This document shows, piece by piece, positions 1 through 9,449 of a DNA stretch of 64,000 nt. Numbering within the stretch: the first letter of the stretch is position 1; each line of letters opens with the position of its first letter. The translations under genes and the position numbers were made by a program. Source of the DNA: Bacillota bacterium (lineage in GTDB: Bacteria > Bacillota > Clostridia > Oscillospirales > Acutalibacteraceae); assembly GCA_023418995.1 (NCBI GenBank), contig JAEZYP010000047.1, positions 1 to 64,000 on the forward strand, in the 5' to 3' direction. The notes beneath the pieces are model-generated. The model worked only from the letters and a program-made list of their open reading frames with translations. It made no database searches and was not told the origin of the DNA.

Positions 1-32
1 ATTTTGGTGGGCAGCTAGCTGCCCACCAAAAT
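1..32. repeat. 32-bp perfect palindrome
   Basis: The first 16 bases are exactly the reverse complement of the next 16, centred on AGCT/AGCT, with no loop. Neither side carries a clear T-run, so it is not a textbook terminator. It lies about 130 bases downstream of the penicillin-binding protein gene, and the window edge hides what is on the other side. It could be the end of a terminator or a cruciform-type repeat. Confidence 0.6.
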
Positions 33-160
33 CGCTCCAACAGTCTACCGATGCGCCCGCTTCGTTGGCTTTCTCCTGTTGAATTTCTTCATTCCTTTAC
101 CGTCCAAAATGTTTGACAAACCTACAATTTTGCTGAACGCAAATCCAAATATCCTACGGC

Positions 161-2521
161 TTAATCCCCAGGAACTATGGAATGTGCGGCGTTTTCCTGT
201 GTCTGAGGCTGTTCTGAACCGGAACTGGAGCTCGGTTCCTGATAGGGCTGTGAAGACGTGGCATGCGATTGCGCGGATTGGGCGGAGGACGAAGCATTTC
301 CGCTGGACACCCCGCTGCTGCTTGTACCGCTTTCCACTTCGCTTTGGTTTGGATCTTTACTTTCGGAGTTAATCGAAGAATTTTGATTCGCGTGAATTCC
401 GTCACATACGGCAGGCATCCTGCCCTTTAAATACCAACCGGTCTGGGTATCCTTATCGGCCGAAGAATTGGCCAACAGTCCCGTTACCTTGCAATACGCG
501 GCAGAAACAACGTTCGGGTCATATTGAAAAGTAAGTTTTTCTTTATCCTTAAGATACTGCGTCATAATCGTTTTCCATGTTGTGGCAGCATAGCTTGTCT
601 TATCAAGTGTAGCCGGAGTAAGGTATCCCGTCCAGATACCCGCTACGGCATATGGCGTTCCACCGATGAACCAGCTGTCCTTGTTCTCATTGGTCGTACC
701 GGTTTTTCCAAATACTTCCCAGCCGCTGATCTGCGCGCCGCGACCGGTTCCATAAGGACCTGTAATGACATTATTCAACAGACGGTGCATGATGGTGGCA
801 GTCGGGGAACTGATTGCCTGTGTAAATGCCTGATTTCGGTTATCTAAAATCACATTTCCGTCGTGGTCGTCCACATGGTAGAAGGTATATGGTTTATAAT
901 ATTTGCCCCCGTTGGAAAACATCTGATAGCCCGCGGTCATTTCACGAACGGTTACGCCCTCGCTGAGACCACCGACCGCCATGGGCGCGCGGTTGTTATC
1001 GGCGGGCAGCAGGCTGGCAAAGTTCAGTTTTTCCTTTAAAAATGTATAGCTCTTATTCGGCGTCAGGTCGTCTCCAATCCGCGCAGAAACAGCGTTAAGG
1101 GAACGCTCCAGCGCAAATTCAATCGTAACCGGTCCCCAATATCTTCCGCTGGTATTTCCCGGGCCCGCGTTCTTTGGGCCGGCACTTCCATCGCTGAACC
1201 ATTTTGGCAGCGGATTATCATCTACAAGGGAGGAATAGTTATACTTCCCTGATTCGATCGCAGGACTGTATATCGCGAGCGGTTTAATGGTAGAACCCGG
1301 TTGACGTTTGGAATTGGTCGCCAGACTGAAAAGGCGGTTGCTCTTTTTAATTCCTCTAGAGCCTACCGTAGCCAGTACACGCCCTGAATAATCCATTGCA
1401 ATGTATCCCGCCTGCAGCTTTTTATTGTTGCCAAACACGTTATCTGCCTGAAGCGTCTGCTCCGCAATCGTCTGCATTTTTGTATCCATCGCCGCATAAA
1501 TCTTTAAACCGTCATGATAAATCATGTCGACCGCTTTTTCACTGGAACAATTATAGGCCTGCATCAGTCCCGCTTTTACATCTTCGAAAAGAGTGTCGAC
1601 ATACCAATTCCAAATCGGAGCACTGTTATTCTTGGTGTCGGACTTAATGGCGGCAAACTTCATATTTTCAGATTCTGCCATAGCCTTTTTGTACTCTTCT
1701 TCGCTAATCTTTCCCTGATCGTGCATTTCGCCGAGAACCGTCTGCTGACGCTCCTTGTTCAGCTCGGGATGCACCATCGGTGAATATTTGGAAGGGTTCT
1801 GCGTAATACCGGCAATCGCAGCACATTCCGCGATATCGCAATCCTGTATGTTTTTATTAAAGTAAAGATTTGCAGCCGCCTGAACGCCGTTGCAGCCGCT
1901 TCCGAAATTAACTACATTCAGGTAAGCTGCCAAAATTTCTTCTTTAGAATATTTTTTTTCCAGATTCAACGCGCGGAAAATTTCCTTAACCTTACGGGTC
2001 AGGCTCACATCGTTATCACCGGTCACGTTTTTAATCAGCTGCTGCGTAATGGTGGAGCCGCCATAGCTGCTGCCGCCGGTAGCCAGCGTAGTAACCGCGC
2101 CAAACGTTCTTCTCCAGTCTACGCCGGAATGATCCCAAAAGCGTTTGTCCTCAATTGAAACTATCGCATCCTTCATCGGTTTGGGAATCTTATCGTAGTC
2201 CACCCATACCCTGTTCTCCGTACTGTAAAGGCTTTGGTACTGCACAGGCTTAGAGCTGTCATCGTTCGGACCGTTTACATAAATAAAGCTGGTATAATTG
2301 AGCTGCAATTTATGTAAGTCATAGTTCATGGACTCATTTTTTAAGCTGAGAATATAAGTAATGACAGAAGCGGAAACGATAATCCCGGTAATAACTAAGA
2401 TGGATAACAAAGTGAGGAAGCCCTTTGATATAATCTTCAGCACTGAACGTACGGCAGTAAAAGGGTTTTCTTCGTTCTGCCTGTTTGCACCCGCATACTT
2501 ATTAATATCTGTTTTTCTCAT
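161..2521 (-). CDS. class A penicillin-binding protein (PBP1A type)
   Basis: Bifunctional peptidoglycan synthase that polymerises glycan strands and cross-links peptides outside the membrane. A membrane anchor spans about residues 36-60. The glycosyltransferase domain follows, with EDKRFWDH at 124-131 (catalytic Glu) and GGSTITQQ at 154-161. The transpeptidase domain has its nucleophile Ser410 in STIK, an SLN motif after it and FGKTGT further on. The last ~70 residues are a low-complexity Ser/Gln/Glu tail, common in Firmicute PBPs. The ATG start has AGAGGTGA upstream. It is divergent from the BofC-like gene, so the 94-bp gap should hold both promoters. Confidence 0.95.
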   Translation of the reverse strand: MRKTDINKYAGANRQNEENPFTAVRSVLKIISKGFLTLLSILVITGIIVSASVITYILSLKNESMNYDLHKLQLNYTSFIYVNGPNDDSSKPVQYQSLYSTENRVWVDYDKIPKPMKDAIVSIEDKRFWDHSGVDWRRTFGAVTTLATGGSSYGGSTITQQLIKNVTGDNDVSLTRKVKEIFRALNLEKKYSKEEILAAYLNVVNFGSGCNGVQAAANLYFNKNIQDCDIAECAAIAGITQNPSKYSPMVHPELNKERQQTVLGEMHDQGKISEEEYKKAMAESENMKFAAIKSDTKNNSAPIWNWYVDTLFEDVKAGLMQAYNCSSEKAVDMIYHDGLKIYAAMDTKMQTIAEQTLQADNVFGNNKKLQAGYIAMDYSGRVLATVGSRGIKKSNRLFSLATNSKRQPGSTIKPLAIYSPAIESGKYNYSSLVDDNPLPKWFSDGSAGPKNAGPGNTSGRYWGPVTIEFALERSLNAVSARIGDDLTPNKSYTFLKEKLNFASLLPADNNRAPMAVGGLSEGVTVREMTAGYQMFSNGGKYYKPYTFYHVDDHDGNVILDNRNQAFTQAISSPTATIMHRLLNNVITGPYGTGRGAQISGWEVFGKTGTTNENKDSWFIGGTPYAVAGIWTGYLTPATLDKTSYAATTWKTIMTQYLKDKEKLTFQYDPNVVSAAYCKVTGLLANSSADKDTQTGWYLKGRMPAVCDGIHANQNSSINSESKDPNQSEVESGTSSSGVSSGNASSSAQSAQSHATSSQPYQEPSSSSGSEQPQTQENAAHSIVPGD

Positions 2522-2615
2522 TGATTGTCACCTCTTGAAGGAAATTATTCATTTTTGATATTAAACTGAATAAATTTCCAAATTTTTCAAATAATATCAC
2601 CAGAGGTGATACCGT

Positions 2616-2996
2616 TTGAAAAGAATGTGGATGATCCTAGTGTTCGTTATTGCCGCTGCAATTATAATAATAGCATTGAACGATTCGAAACTCCGGACAG
2701 GGCCGGTTGATTCCCTGACCGCAAGTTCAAACATGCTTTATAATTCTACAGCAAATATACCATCAAGTCAAGAAAGCAGCGGAATTATCGCAATGGCAAG
2801 TAAAACCGATGTTTATGTTTTGAGGGAGTTTCAGGGGAAAATCGGCATCTTCCACAACGATGAAACCGAACCATACCAGGAAATCGATGTGGATGTTTCC
2901 ACTTTTTCAGAAGAAGACCAAAAGCTTTTAAGAGACGGAATTAAGGTTTACAGTATTGATGACTTAAACCAAAAAATTGAAGATTACGAAAGCTGA
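2616..2996 (+). CDS. BofC C-terminal domain-like protein
   Basis: Protein of 126 residues with one N-terminal membrane segment (about residues 4-20), a short linker and a compact C-terminal domain starting near YVLREFQGKIGIF. That domain resembles the C-terminal domain of BofC, the forespore protein that restrains SpoIVB signalling in Bacillus. A full BofC also has an N-terminal domain that is missing here, so the role is only suggested. The TTG start is chosen because AGAGGTGAT lies about 6 bases upstream; an in-frame ATG sits 9 bases later. Confidence 0.7.
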   Translation: MKRMWMILVFVIAAAIIIIALNDSKLRTGPVDSLTASSNMLYNSTANIPSSQESSGIIAMASKTDVYVLREFQGKIGIFHNDETEPYQEIDVDVSTFSEEDQKLLRDGIKVYSIDDLNQKIEDYES

Positions 2997-3001
2997 AAGA
3001 C

Positions 3002-3031
3002 AAAAAGAACACCATGCCTGTTGGCATGGTG
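3002..3031 (-). terminator. terminator of the SASP gene
   Basis: On the minus strand a 9-bp stem (CACCATGCC / GGCATGGTG) with a 4-base loop is followed by TTCTTTTTG. It lies just downstream of the SASP stop codon and also backs onto the end of the BofC-like gene. Confidence 0.8.
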
Positions 3032-3049
3032 CTCCAATCGGAGAAAAGC

Positions 3050-3244
3050 TTATTTCATGCTTGACTCATAGCTCTTAATCATTTTTTTGACCATTTGGCC
3101 GCCGACGGATCCAGCTTCTCTGGAGGTCAGGTCGCCGTTATAGCCCTGCTTCAAGTTTACGCCAACTTCAGAAGCGGCTTCCATCTTAAACTTATCAAGT
3201 GCTGCACGAGCTTCAGGAACTACGCTATTGTTATTACTAGACAT
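3050..3244 (-). CDS. alpha/beta-type small acid-soluble spore protein
   Basis: Protein of 64 residues that coats and protects DNA in the dormant spore. It contains the family signatures: PEARAALDKFKMEAASEVG, then a GDLTSREAGSVGGQMVKKMI block that carries the GPR protease-type and DNA-binding helices. The open frame extends 21 codons upstream, but the ATG at 3244 has AAGGAG about 8 bases before it and gives the normal family length. Expression is expected late in the forespore under SigG, although no promoter was assigned. This is direct evidence that the organism sporulates. Confidence 0.95.
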   Translation of the reverse strand: MSSNNNSVVPEARAALDKFKMEAASEVGVNLKQGYNGDLTSREAGSVGGQMVKKMIKSYESSMK

Positions 3245-3355
3245 AAAATACACTCCTTCATTCACTGTTATTGATTGAATTTGTTTTGTAATGTTTTGCG
3301 TTTGCAATTCTATTTTGCGTATTGTGTTTCAATTTATGAATGTCAAATTTTGCAA

Positions 3356-3898
3356 TCAAATTTTATATCCGACAGAGGAATCCACGCCAATGATCATCAG
3401 CACGGCGCTCACGGCAAGAATACGGTGAGGACCGATTTTTGCGGACAGCTGAACAGTAAAGTCGTGCGGCTCTAAAATTTCGCCGTCTAATTTTTTAATA
3501 TTGCGCTGAAGGCTTAGCACGGCGCCGGTTTCTTCCAGCCCCGCGATGCTGATCGTATCTTTCTGGCTGGTACCGCATGTTATGGCGGTAGTATGGGTAT
3601 TCTTTAAAACGGCTGCCGCATTTTTATTCTGCGTTTCGAAAATACAGAATATATTTTCAGGAACCGTTGACCCTTCCGAAATTTGAAAGCTGTTCTTAAA
3701 CAGGAGAACACCCCGGTCGATCTCAATTTTCGGAATCTGCTCACACTCGTAAACAAAATAATCCGGTTCACCATCGCCAAGCTTCGCAAGCTGTTTCCCG
3801 TTAAAATACTGTACGCCTCCATAGCGGGCCAAAACGGGAAGCAGCGCCTCGCTGATAGAAGCATCGTTCGATTTTCCGCATAATACTATGTTTATCAT
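3356..3898 (-). CDS. conserved hypothetical protein, 180 aa
   Basis: Not recognised. The protein starts MINIVLCGKSND, a Rossmann-like beta-strand/loop start, and has a mixed alpha/beta composition with a C-terminal hydrophobic stretch (RILAVSAVLMIIGV, about residues 158-171). An internal ITCGTSQKDTISIAG stretch looks like a phosphate-loop-like turn but is not a proper Walker A. No signal peptide is visible. It lies between the SASP and a second unknown gene on the same strand. Confidence 0.6.
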   Translation of the reverse strand: MINIVLCGKSNDASISEALLPVLARYGGVQYFNGKQLAKLGDGEPDYFVYECEQIPKIEIDRGVLLFKNSFQISEGSTVPENIFCIFETQNKNAAAVLKNTHTTAITCGTSQKDTISIAGLEETGAVLSLQRNIKKLDGEILEPHDFTVQLSAKIGPHRILAVSAVLMIIGVDSSVGYKI

Positions 3899-4031
3899 TT
3901 TCTACTCCGTTTTTCAAATAAAATGAACACTCCAAATATTCTAACAAACCGTTGATAACAGAAAAAACCAGAGCGAAATAAAACGTAAAAACATTATTCA
4001 CCATATTAAGGAAAATATGTAGTTGAGAAAC

Positions 4032-4247
4032 CTATTTTAGAAGAAAGTCGTTCAAAAGATTACACAGACGCAGTGCCATTTCCTTATCCAGCTGAATATT
4101 GAGCGGGCAGGTTCCAAGCCCGGTCTCCTGCCCTGCTGTGTGGACCCAGATAGAAAAATACTCCTCATTTGAATTGTAGTCCATTACCGTTTTGTTATTT
4201 ACACGCACCATGCGTCCGCACTTTCGGATATCCATGATTCTTGCCAT
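4032..4247 (-). CDS. small hypothetical protein, 71 aa
   Basis: Not recognised. Small soluble protein with a basic N-terminus and an amphipathic C-terminal helix (KEMALRLCNLLNDFLLK). There is no membrane segment. Codon use resembles its neighbours and it is spaced as a separate gene from the 180-residue protein downstream. Confidence 0.55.
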   Translation of the reverse strand: MARIMDIRKCGRMVRVNNKTVMDYNSNEEYFSIWVHTAGQETGLGTCPLNIQLDKEMALRLCNLLNDFLLK

Positions 4248-4337
4248 AGTATAACCCCACTCACTTTTTCTTTTATATTATTATACTGACAATTCCATAA
4301 ATTATCAATTATTACCCCGGGAGCAGTGGGGACACAA

Positions 4338-4376
4338 TTAAAACTCCGTAATCAGGCTGGATTCCTGACTGCGGAG
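4338..4376 (-). terminator. terminator of the pdaB-like gene
   Basis: On the minus strand CTCCG-C-A-GTCAGG pairs with CCTGATTACGGAG and is followed by TTTTAATT. It sits about 10 bases past the stop codon of the deacetylase gene. Confidence 0.75.
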
Positions 4377-4387
4377 CTTTTCAACGG

Positions 4388-5152
4388 CTATTCATTTTTT
4401 ATCTGCATTCCGGCGCTGTCGATTGTGTAATTATCCTTGTAAATCAGTTGAGAGACCGGTACAATTTGATATCCCTTATCCTGCAGCGATTTGATTACGG
4501 AAGGCAGTGCAGTCGGTGTGTTCAGCGCCCCGTTGTGAAACAGAATAATCGATCCGGGCTTTACCTGGCTCATAACACGGTTCACGATTTGGCTTGGCGT
4601 AGGGTTTTTCCAGTCAAGACTGTCGACATCCCACTGAATCGGATACATATTAACAGACTTCACCGTCTCCATCAGTGCGTTGTCATAATCACCATAGGGA
4701 GGACGGAAAAGAACCGGTGTGATTCCGGTAATACTTTTAATCTTTTGGTTGCAGCTGTTCAACTGTGTCAGCATATCGTTTCGGTTCAGCTTAGGCATAT
4801 GCGGATGTGTGTTTGAGTGGTTGCAAACCTCGTGTCCCGCCGCAACAAGCGCTTTTACAGAATCCGGATAGCGATCGACCCACGCGCCGACAACAAAGAA
4901 CGTGGTCTTTACATTGCATTGGTTCAAAATATCAATCAGGGTTTGTGTCTGCTCGTTTCCCCACGCAGCGTCAAAGCTCAACGCCACTTTTTTTTCCTCC
5001 GTTTTTACGTTGTAAATCGGTATCAGGCGTTTTGAGACGGAAGCCTGAATTGCCGCAACGCCCTGCACGGCCAGAAAAATCAGCAGAACGGCAGAAAGAA
5101 GGATTCCGATTAAACCGACTATACTCCGCTTTGTAATGATGAATACTTTCAT
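4388..5152 (-). CDS. pdaB: polysaccharide deacetylase, PdaB-like
   Basis: NodB-family deacetylase of 254 residues with one N-terminal membrane anchor (about residues 10-35). Motif 1 is SFDAAWGNE (catalytic/metal Asp), motif 2 is HSNTHPH (metal His), and motif 3 is RPPYGDYDN. The FDAAWGNEQT form is typical of the sporulation protein PdaB, which in Bacillus is needed for a stable spore cortex. The ATG at 5152 is preferred because AGGAG lies 10 bases upstream; a TTG 6 bases earlier is too close to that site. It is a single-gene unit ending in a strong terminator. Confidence 0.88.
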   Translation of the reverse strand: MKVFIITKRSIVGLIGILLSAVLLIFLAVQGVAAIQASVSKRLIPIYNVKTEEKKVALSFDAAWGNEQTQTLIDILNQCNVKTTFFVVGAWVDRYPDSVKALVAAGHEVCNHSNTHPHMPKLNRNDMLTQLNSCNQKIKSITGITPVLFRPPYGDYDNALMETVKSVNMYPIQWDVDSLDWKNPTPSQIVNRVMSQVKPGSIILFHNGALNTPTALPSVIKSLQDKGYQIVPVSQLIYKDNYTIDSAGMQIKNE

Positions 5153-5301
5153 AAACAATCATCTCCTGCAAAAATATATGCACGAAAGAAGAAATTAAAT
5201 CGGATTCCGGCTTCTTTCTGATGTAAAAAATTGTCGCTCATGCTTTTCATGTACCAAAAGGATGCTATAATAAATAGAGAAATAAATTCGGAGGAATGGA
5301 T

Positions 5302-5880
5302 ATGCCCAAATTATATTTTAAGTACGGAGCAATGGGCAGCAGCAAAACCGCCCAGGCCTTAATGGTGAAGTTCAACTATGAGGAAAAAGGCTACCGTGTG
5401 GCTTTGATGAAACCCTCCATCGATTGCCGGGATGGGGAAACCATTGTAAAATCAAGAATCGGATTGCAGGATGAGGGAATTCTGATCAACAAAGGACTGG
5501 ACCTATACGAATGGTATCTGAAAAACAGGTATGATGTTCTAATTATCGATGAGGCGCAGTTTCTCTCGGGAATGCAGATTGAGCAGCTGAAAGATATCGC
5601 AATTGAATTTGTTCCTGTTTTGTGCTTCGGTTTAAAAACCGACTTTCAGACTAAAATGTTCGAGGGTAGCAAGCGGCTTTTTGAGATTGCGGACTCCCTT
5701 ACCGAGATAAAGTCGGTCTGCACCTGTGGACGAAAGGCGGAGGTAAACGCGAGAATTCAAAACGGAAAAATCGTGAAGGAGGGAGAACAGGTTTTTCTCG
5801 GCGGCAGCGAAAGCTATATCGGTCTTTGCTACCACTGCTGGAAAAAGGGTAAGGTTACGCCGCTTCTACCTAAGAGATAA
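5302..5880 (+). CDS. tdk: thymidine kinase
   Basis: Type II thymidine kinase (192 residues) of the pyrimidine salvage pathway. The P-loop is GAMGSSKTAQAL near the N-terminus, followed by the IIDEAQFLS Walker B-like/DEAQF motif. Two CxxC pairs (CTCGRKAEV and CYHCW) form the structural zinc site of the lasso region. GGAGG at 5290-5294 lies 7 bases before the ATG at 5302, whereas the earlier ATG at 5296 is only 1 base away, so 5302 is chosen. TATAAT around 5265 may be its -10. Confidence 0.95.
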   Translation: MPKLYFKYGAMGSSKTAQALMVKFNYEEKGYRVALMKPSIDCRDGETIVKSRIGLQDEGILINKGLDLYEWYLKNRYDVLIIDEAQFLSGMQIEQLKDIAIEFVPVLCFGLKTDFQTKMFEGSKRLFEIADSLTEIKSVCTCGRKAEVNARIQNGKIVKEGEQVFLGGSESYIGLCYHCWKKGKVTPLLPKR

Positions 5881-5882
5881 AC

Positions 5883-5923
5883 AAAACCGCAGACGGAACA
5901 GTTTGTATTCCGCTGCGGTTTTA
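5883..5923. terminator. bidirectional terminator between tdk and the dehydratase gene
   Basis: AAAACCGCAGACGGAA pairs with TTCCGCTGCGGTTTT around a 9-base loop. There are T-runs on both strands, so it serves the two converging genes. Confidence 0.85.
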
Positions 5924-5925
5924 TT

Positions 5926-7833
5926 TTATTCCTCAACTGCCAGAGCGTCGCTTTCTTCGGCGTGCCCCGAATAGGTCGGTACAAGCTCATGAACAATTTC
6001 CATCATCTCGACGTTATTGACACCGGCAACGCTTCTGAGATTTTCCACCTGATTGAGGAAGGTTTCCTCGTTAAAACGGATTGGCGTTCCGATATAGATC
6101 AGCTCATGAGCCGTCTTTTCGCAGCCGCCCTCACTGTCCAGCAATAGCTCTTCATAAAGCTTTTCGCCGGGACGTAGCCCCGTGTATTCAATCTTGATCT
6201 CCTCATCCGGACGAAAACCTGAAAGACGAATGAGATTGCGCGCCAAATCCACGATTTTGACCGGCTGCCCCATATCCAGTACAAATATCTCGCCGCCGTG
6301 TGCCATGCCGCCGGCCTGAATCACCAGCCTCGCCGCCTCGGGGATCGTCATAAAGAAACGGGTGATATCGGGGTGGGTTACGGTTACCGGACCGCCGTTT
6401 TCGATCTGCTTTTTAAAAAGCGGAATCACGCTTCCGTTACTGCCCAATACATTACCGAAGCGAACAGCGACGAACTCCGTCTTGCTGTGGCGGCTGTAGT
6501 ACTGAATGATCAGCTCGCAAATACGCTTCGTTGCGCCCATAATATTGGTCGGGTTCACAGCCTTGTCTGTGGAAATAAGTACCATACGGCTGACGCCGAA
6601 TTTATCACAGGTCTGCGCGACATTCAGCGTACCGAACACATTGTTTTTTACCGCTTCCCCCGGGCTTAGCTCCATAAGGGGAACGTGCTTGTGAGCCGCA
6701 GCGTGGAACACGACATCCGGCTTAAAAACCGAGAAGATATGTTCCAGTCTGGCTTTATCCCGGACGGAGCCGATCAAAACCTCCAGGTCCAGGCTTCGAT
6801 AACGCATTAACAATTCATTCTGCAAATCATATGCGTTGTTTTCGTAGATATCAAAGATAATCAGCTTTTTCGGCTTGAAATTTACAATCTGGCGGCAAAG
6901 CTCGCTGCCGATGGAGCCGCCTCCGCCCGTGACTAAAACTGTTTTATTCTTTAGATAACCGCTGATTTCTTCCGTGTTTAAATTGATTTCGTCCCTCCCC
7001 AGAAGGTCGATGATGTCTACATTACGAATTTTCAGGGGGTCGGCGCTATCCTCAATGATTTCATACAGAGCGGGAATGGTTTTCAGCTGGCATCCAGTTT
7101 GGGAGCAGATGCTCAGGATATCCTGCTTGTCCCTCTTATTCGCGGCAGCCATGGCAAGAACGATTTGATCCACGTTATAGCGGGAAGCGATTTTAGGGAT
7201 ACTTTCTCTGCCGCCAGCCACCTTAACACCGTGGATGCGAGTTCCGCGCTTGCTTCGATCATCGTCAATCGCAACAACAGGAATCCCCTTGCTCTCCGGG
7301 GCAGACTTCATGTCCTTGATAACCATGGAACCCATTTCGCCTGCGCCAATCACCATGACGCGGTTGAATTCCTCCGAGTTATGCCGGTTGATCATGCTCT
7401 TGCGCTTTGCCCTGCGGATCAGCCGGAAGCTGAAGCGCGAAGCGCCGACGAAGAAAAAGGTGAATACCCAGCCCATTACATATACGGAGAATGGAAAACG
7501 GATTACCCCGAGCAGCCTCCATGCCATTGTAAAATCAAGCAGCGAAGCGAGCAAACAGGCGGTCGTCGTCCCGTAAAAAATCAACAGCAGCTCGTCCAGG
7601 CTGGCAAACTGCCACATTGTGGTGTAAAACCGGAATAAGGCAAAGGTAAAGATACAGATCAGCGTGACCCACGGAATCGTTGTTCGGAACGCTTCGAAAT
7701 CAAGGATGGATATCTGGTTTTCAAACCGCAGCATATACGAAATCCAATAGCTGAAAAACACACAAACAACGTCTATTATAATTTGAGGGATAGAATTTTT
7801 TAAAGTCACTCTTTTATTTTTCATACTAAACAC
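5926..7833 (-). CDS. membrane-bound nucleoside-diphosphate-sugar 4,6-dehydratase (PglF/FlaA1/CapD-like)
   Basis: About 635 residues. Four or five membrane helices in the first ~150 residues are followed by a CoA-binding-like Rossmann domain (GAGEMGSMVIKDM) and then an extended SDR domain with TGGGGSIGSELC. The active site carries STDKAVNPTNIMGATKR, with Met in place of the usual Tyr of YxxxK, as in the PglF/WbpM group. Such enzymes turn UDP-GlcNAc into the 4-keto-6-deoxy sugar that starts bacillosamine-type sugars for glycans. The start is uncertain: AGGA lies 7 bases before GTG 7833, with TTG 7836 and ATG 7824 as alternatives. Confidence 0.9.
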   Translation of the reverse strand: MFSMKNKRVTLKNSIPQIIIDVVCVFFSYWISYMLRFENQISILDFEAFRTTIPWVTLICIFTFALFRFYTTMWQFASLDELLLIFYGTTTACLLASLLDFTMAWRLLGVIRFPFSVYVMGWVFTFFFVGASRFSFRLIRRAKRKSMINRHNSEEFNRVMVIGAGEMGSMVIKDMKSAPESKGIPVVAIDDDRSKRGTRIHGVKVAGGRESIPKIASRYNVDQIVLAMAAANKRDKQDILSICSQTGCQLKTIPALYEIIEDSADPLKIRNVDIIDLLGRDEINLNTEEISGYLKNKTVLVTGGGGSIGSELCRQIVNFKPKKLIIFDIYENNAYDLQNELLMRYRSLDLEVLIGSVRDKARLEHIFSVFKPDVVFHAAAHKHVPLMELSPGEAVKNNVFGTLNVAQTCDKFGVSRMVLISTDKAVNPTNIMGATKRICELIIQYYSRHSKTEFVAVRFGNVLGSNGSVIPLFKKQIENGGPVTVTHPDITRFFMTIPEAARLVIQAGGMAHGGEIFVLDMGQPVKIVDLARNLIRLSGFRPDEEIKIEYTGLRPGEKLYEELLLDSEGGCEKTAHELIYIGTPIRFNEETFLNQVENLRSVAGVNNVEMMEIVHELVPTYSGHAEESDALAVEE

Positions 7834-8035
7834 CAAGAATTCCTATCAAATTTGCTTCTACCATCAAGCAGCATACATTTCTATCTTCCGTCCGATCCAT
7901 TTAAATCTTGTCCATAGATTTTGACGGATTGAACTGTAAGGAATGCAACTGGATAAGTATAGCACAAACCGTCGTCAATTTAAATGCAAAATGCCTGCTT
8001 ATTTCATATTATTGCACATTTAAAGGAATAAGATG

Positions 8036-8656
8036 TTAATTTTTTGTTATTACACGCTCGACAGTCAAGGGAGGACCGCTTAAAACATAAATCATGTCGG
8101 CAAGCACTTGAGCCTCCCGATCGTCGTGCGTAACCAACAGCTTTAGTGCGCCTGTCGTTTTCTTCTGAATCAGCGCAATTACCTCCGCTTTTGTCTTTTC
8201 ATCCAACGCGTGAAAGGGCTCATCCATCAAAAAAACATCACCGCCGTAAGCGAGCGCCCGCGCAATAGCAACCCGCTGGCGCATGCCGCCGCTCAGGTTG
8301 GAGGGATATTGACATGCTTCACCGGATAAGCCTAACCGTTCCAGCCACGCGGCCGCTTCGGCAGCGTTCTGCTTCTCACTTTTATTCAGCACCGCCGCGA
8401 CATTCTCCTGCGCGGTGCACCACGGCAGCAGCCGGTCCTCCTGAAACAGGCAGGATGTTTTTTTGCCTTGCAGCCCCAATATTTCTCCGGAGTCAGGCTT
8501 AACCAGCCCGGCAACGCAGTTCAGCAGCGTGGTTTTTCCGCACCCGGAAGGCCCGAAAATGCATACCGTCCCGCTCTCCGGAAAATCCAGAGAAAAGTCG
8601 CGCAAAACCGTTTTTTCACCGAAGCTTTTGCAAATGTTTTTGAATTGTAGCTCCAT
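8036..8656 (-). CDS. ABC transporter ATP-binding protein (NitT/TauT type)
   Basis: ATPase of 206 residues with Walker A GPSGCGKTTLLN, signature LSGGMRQRVAIARAL, Walker B VFLMDEPF and the switch His in LLVTHDD. The LSGGMRQR signature and MDEPFHALD are typical of nitrate/sulfonate/taurine-type importers. It is somewhat short because the C-terminal tail is minimal. It is the last gene of the regulator-binding protein-permease-ATPase set and starts 10 bases after the permease stop. Confidence 0.92.
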   Translation of the reverse strand: MELQFKNICKSFGEKTVLRDFSLDFPESGTVCIFGPSGCGKTTLLNCVAGLVKPDSGEILGLQGKKTSCLFQEDRLLPWCTAQENVAAVLNKSEKQNAAEAAAWLERLGLSGEACQYPSNLSGGMRQRVAIARALAYGGDVFLMDEPFHALDEKTKAEVIALIQKKTTGALKLLVTHDDREAQVLADMIYVLSGPPLTVERVITKN

Positions 8657-8666
8657 AACAGCTTCA

Positions 8667-9449
8667 TCACCGTATTCCGTTATATTTTTTGCCGACCTTC
8701 TTCATCAGCGAAACCATCAATCGTTCCAACAAAACACTCATCAGGATTACCATTGCCGTCCAGGCAAACAAATCGGCCGTTTCGATATAGATTTTTGACT
8801 GATAGATCTGCCCGCCGATGGAGAAACCGGAATTTGCCAGAACCTCAGCCGCAATTCCTGCCTTCCACGCAAGCCCCATTCCCGTTGTGCACGCGGCGGT
8901 AAAATACGGCATAACAGAGGGTATGTAGACCCTTTTTAAGGTTTTGGTTCTCCCAAATCGAAAGCACTGTGCCATCTCCAGAAGATTCTTATCCGTGTTT
9001 TCAATTCCGTTTGAAACATTCCCCCACAGAATGGGCAGAACCATCAAAAACGCGGTAAACGAAGGAACCAGGTCGGATTGCATCCAAACCATCGCCAAAA
9101 TAATAAACGACGCCACCGGGGTTGCTTTTATCATACTGTTGACCGGATAAAACAGGTCATACACCGCCTGAAAGCTTGTGGTGAGCACCGCCAGTACTGT
9201 ACCGATTGCTACGCCGATAACAAACCCGACAGATATGCGAAGCATGGATCCCAGCGCTGACAGCCAAAACTCCCCGTTTTCCGCAAGTTCAAAAAGCCTT
9301 TGGAAAACACGAACAGGAGATACGATGAGTATCTCCTGTTTCACGGTGTAATAAATAAGCTGCCAGACAGCCAGCCAGAACAAAGCTACCAAAAGCTTCT
9401 TTCCGATTTTACGGTTGAAAATATTACTTTTCGTAATAGAAATCTTCAC
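8667..9449 (-). CDS. ABC transporter permease (NitT/TauT type)
   Basis: Integral membrane protein of 260 residues with about six helices. The cytoplasmic EAA-like loop (KTLKRVYIPSVMPYFTAACTTGMGLAWKAGIAAEVL) marks a binding-protein-dependent permease of the SsuC/TauC family. The GTG start overlaps the end of the binding-protein gene by 26 bases, and no independent SD is obvious, which suggests translational coupling. Confidence 0.9.
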   Translation of the reverse strand: MKISITKSNIFNRKIGKKLLVALFWLAVWQLIYYTVKQEILIVSPVRVFQRLFELAENGEFWLSALGSMLRISVGFVIGVAIGTVLAVLTTSFQAVYDLFYPVNSMIKATPVASFIILAMVWMQSDLVPSFTAFLMVLPILWGNVSNGIENTDKNLLEMAQCFRFGRTKTLKRVYIPSVMPYFTAACTTGMGLAWKAGIAAEVLANSGFSIGGQIYQSKIYIETADLFAWTAMVILMSVLLERLMVSLMKKVGKKYNGIR

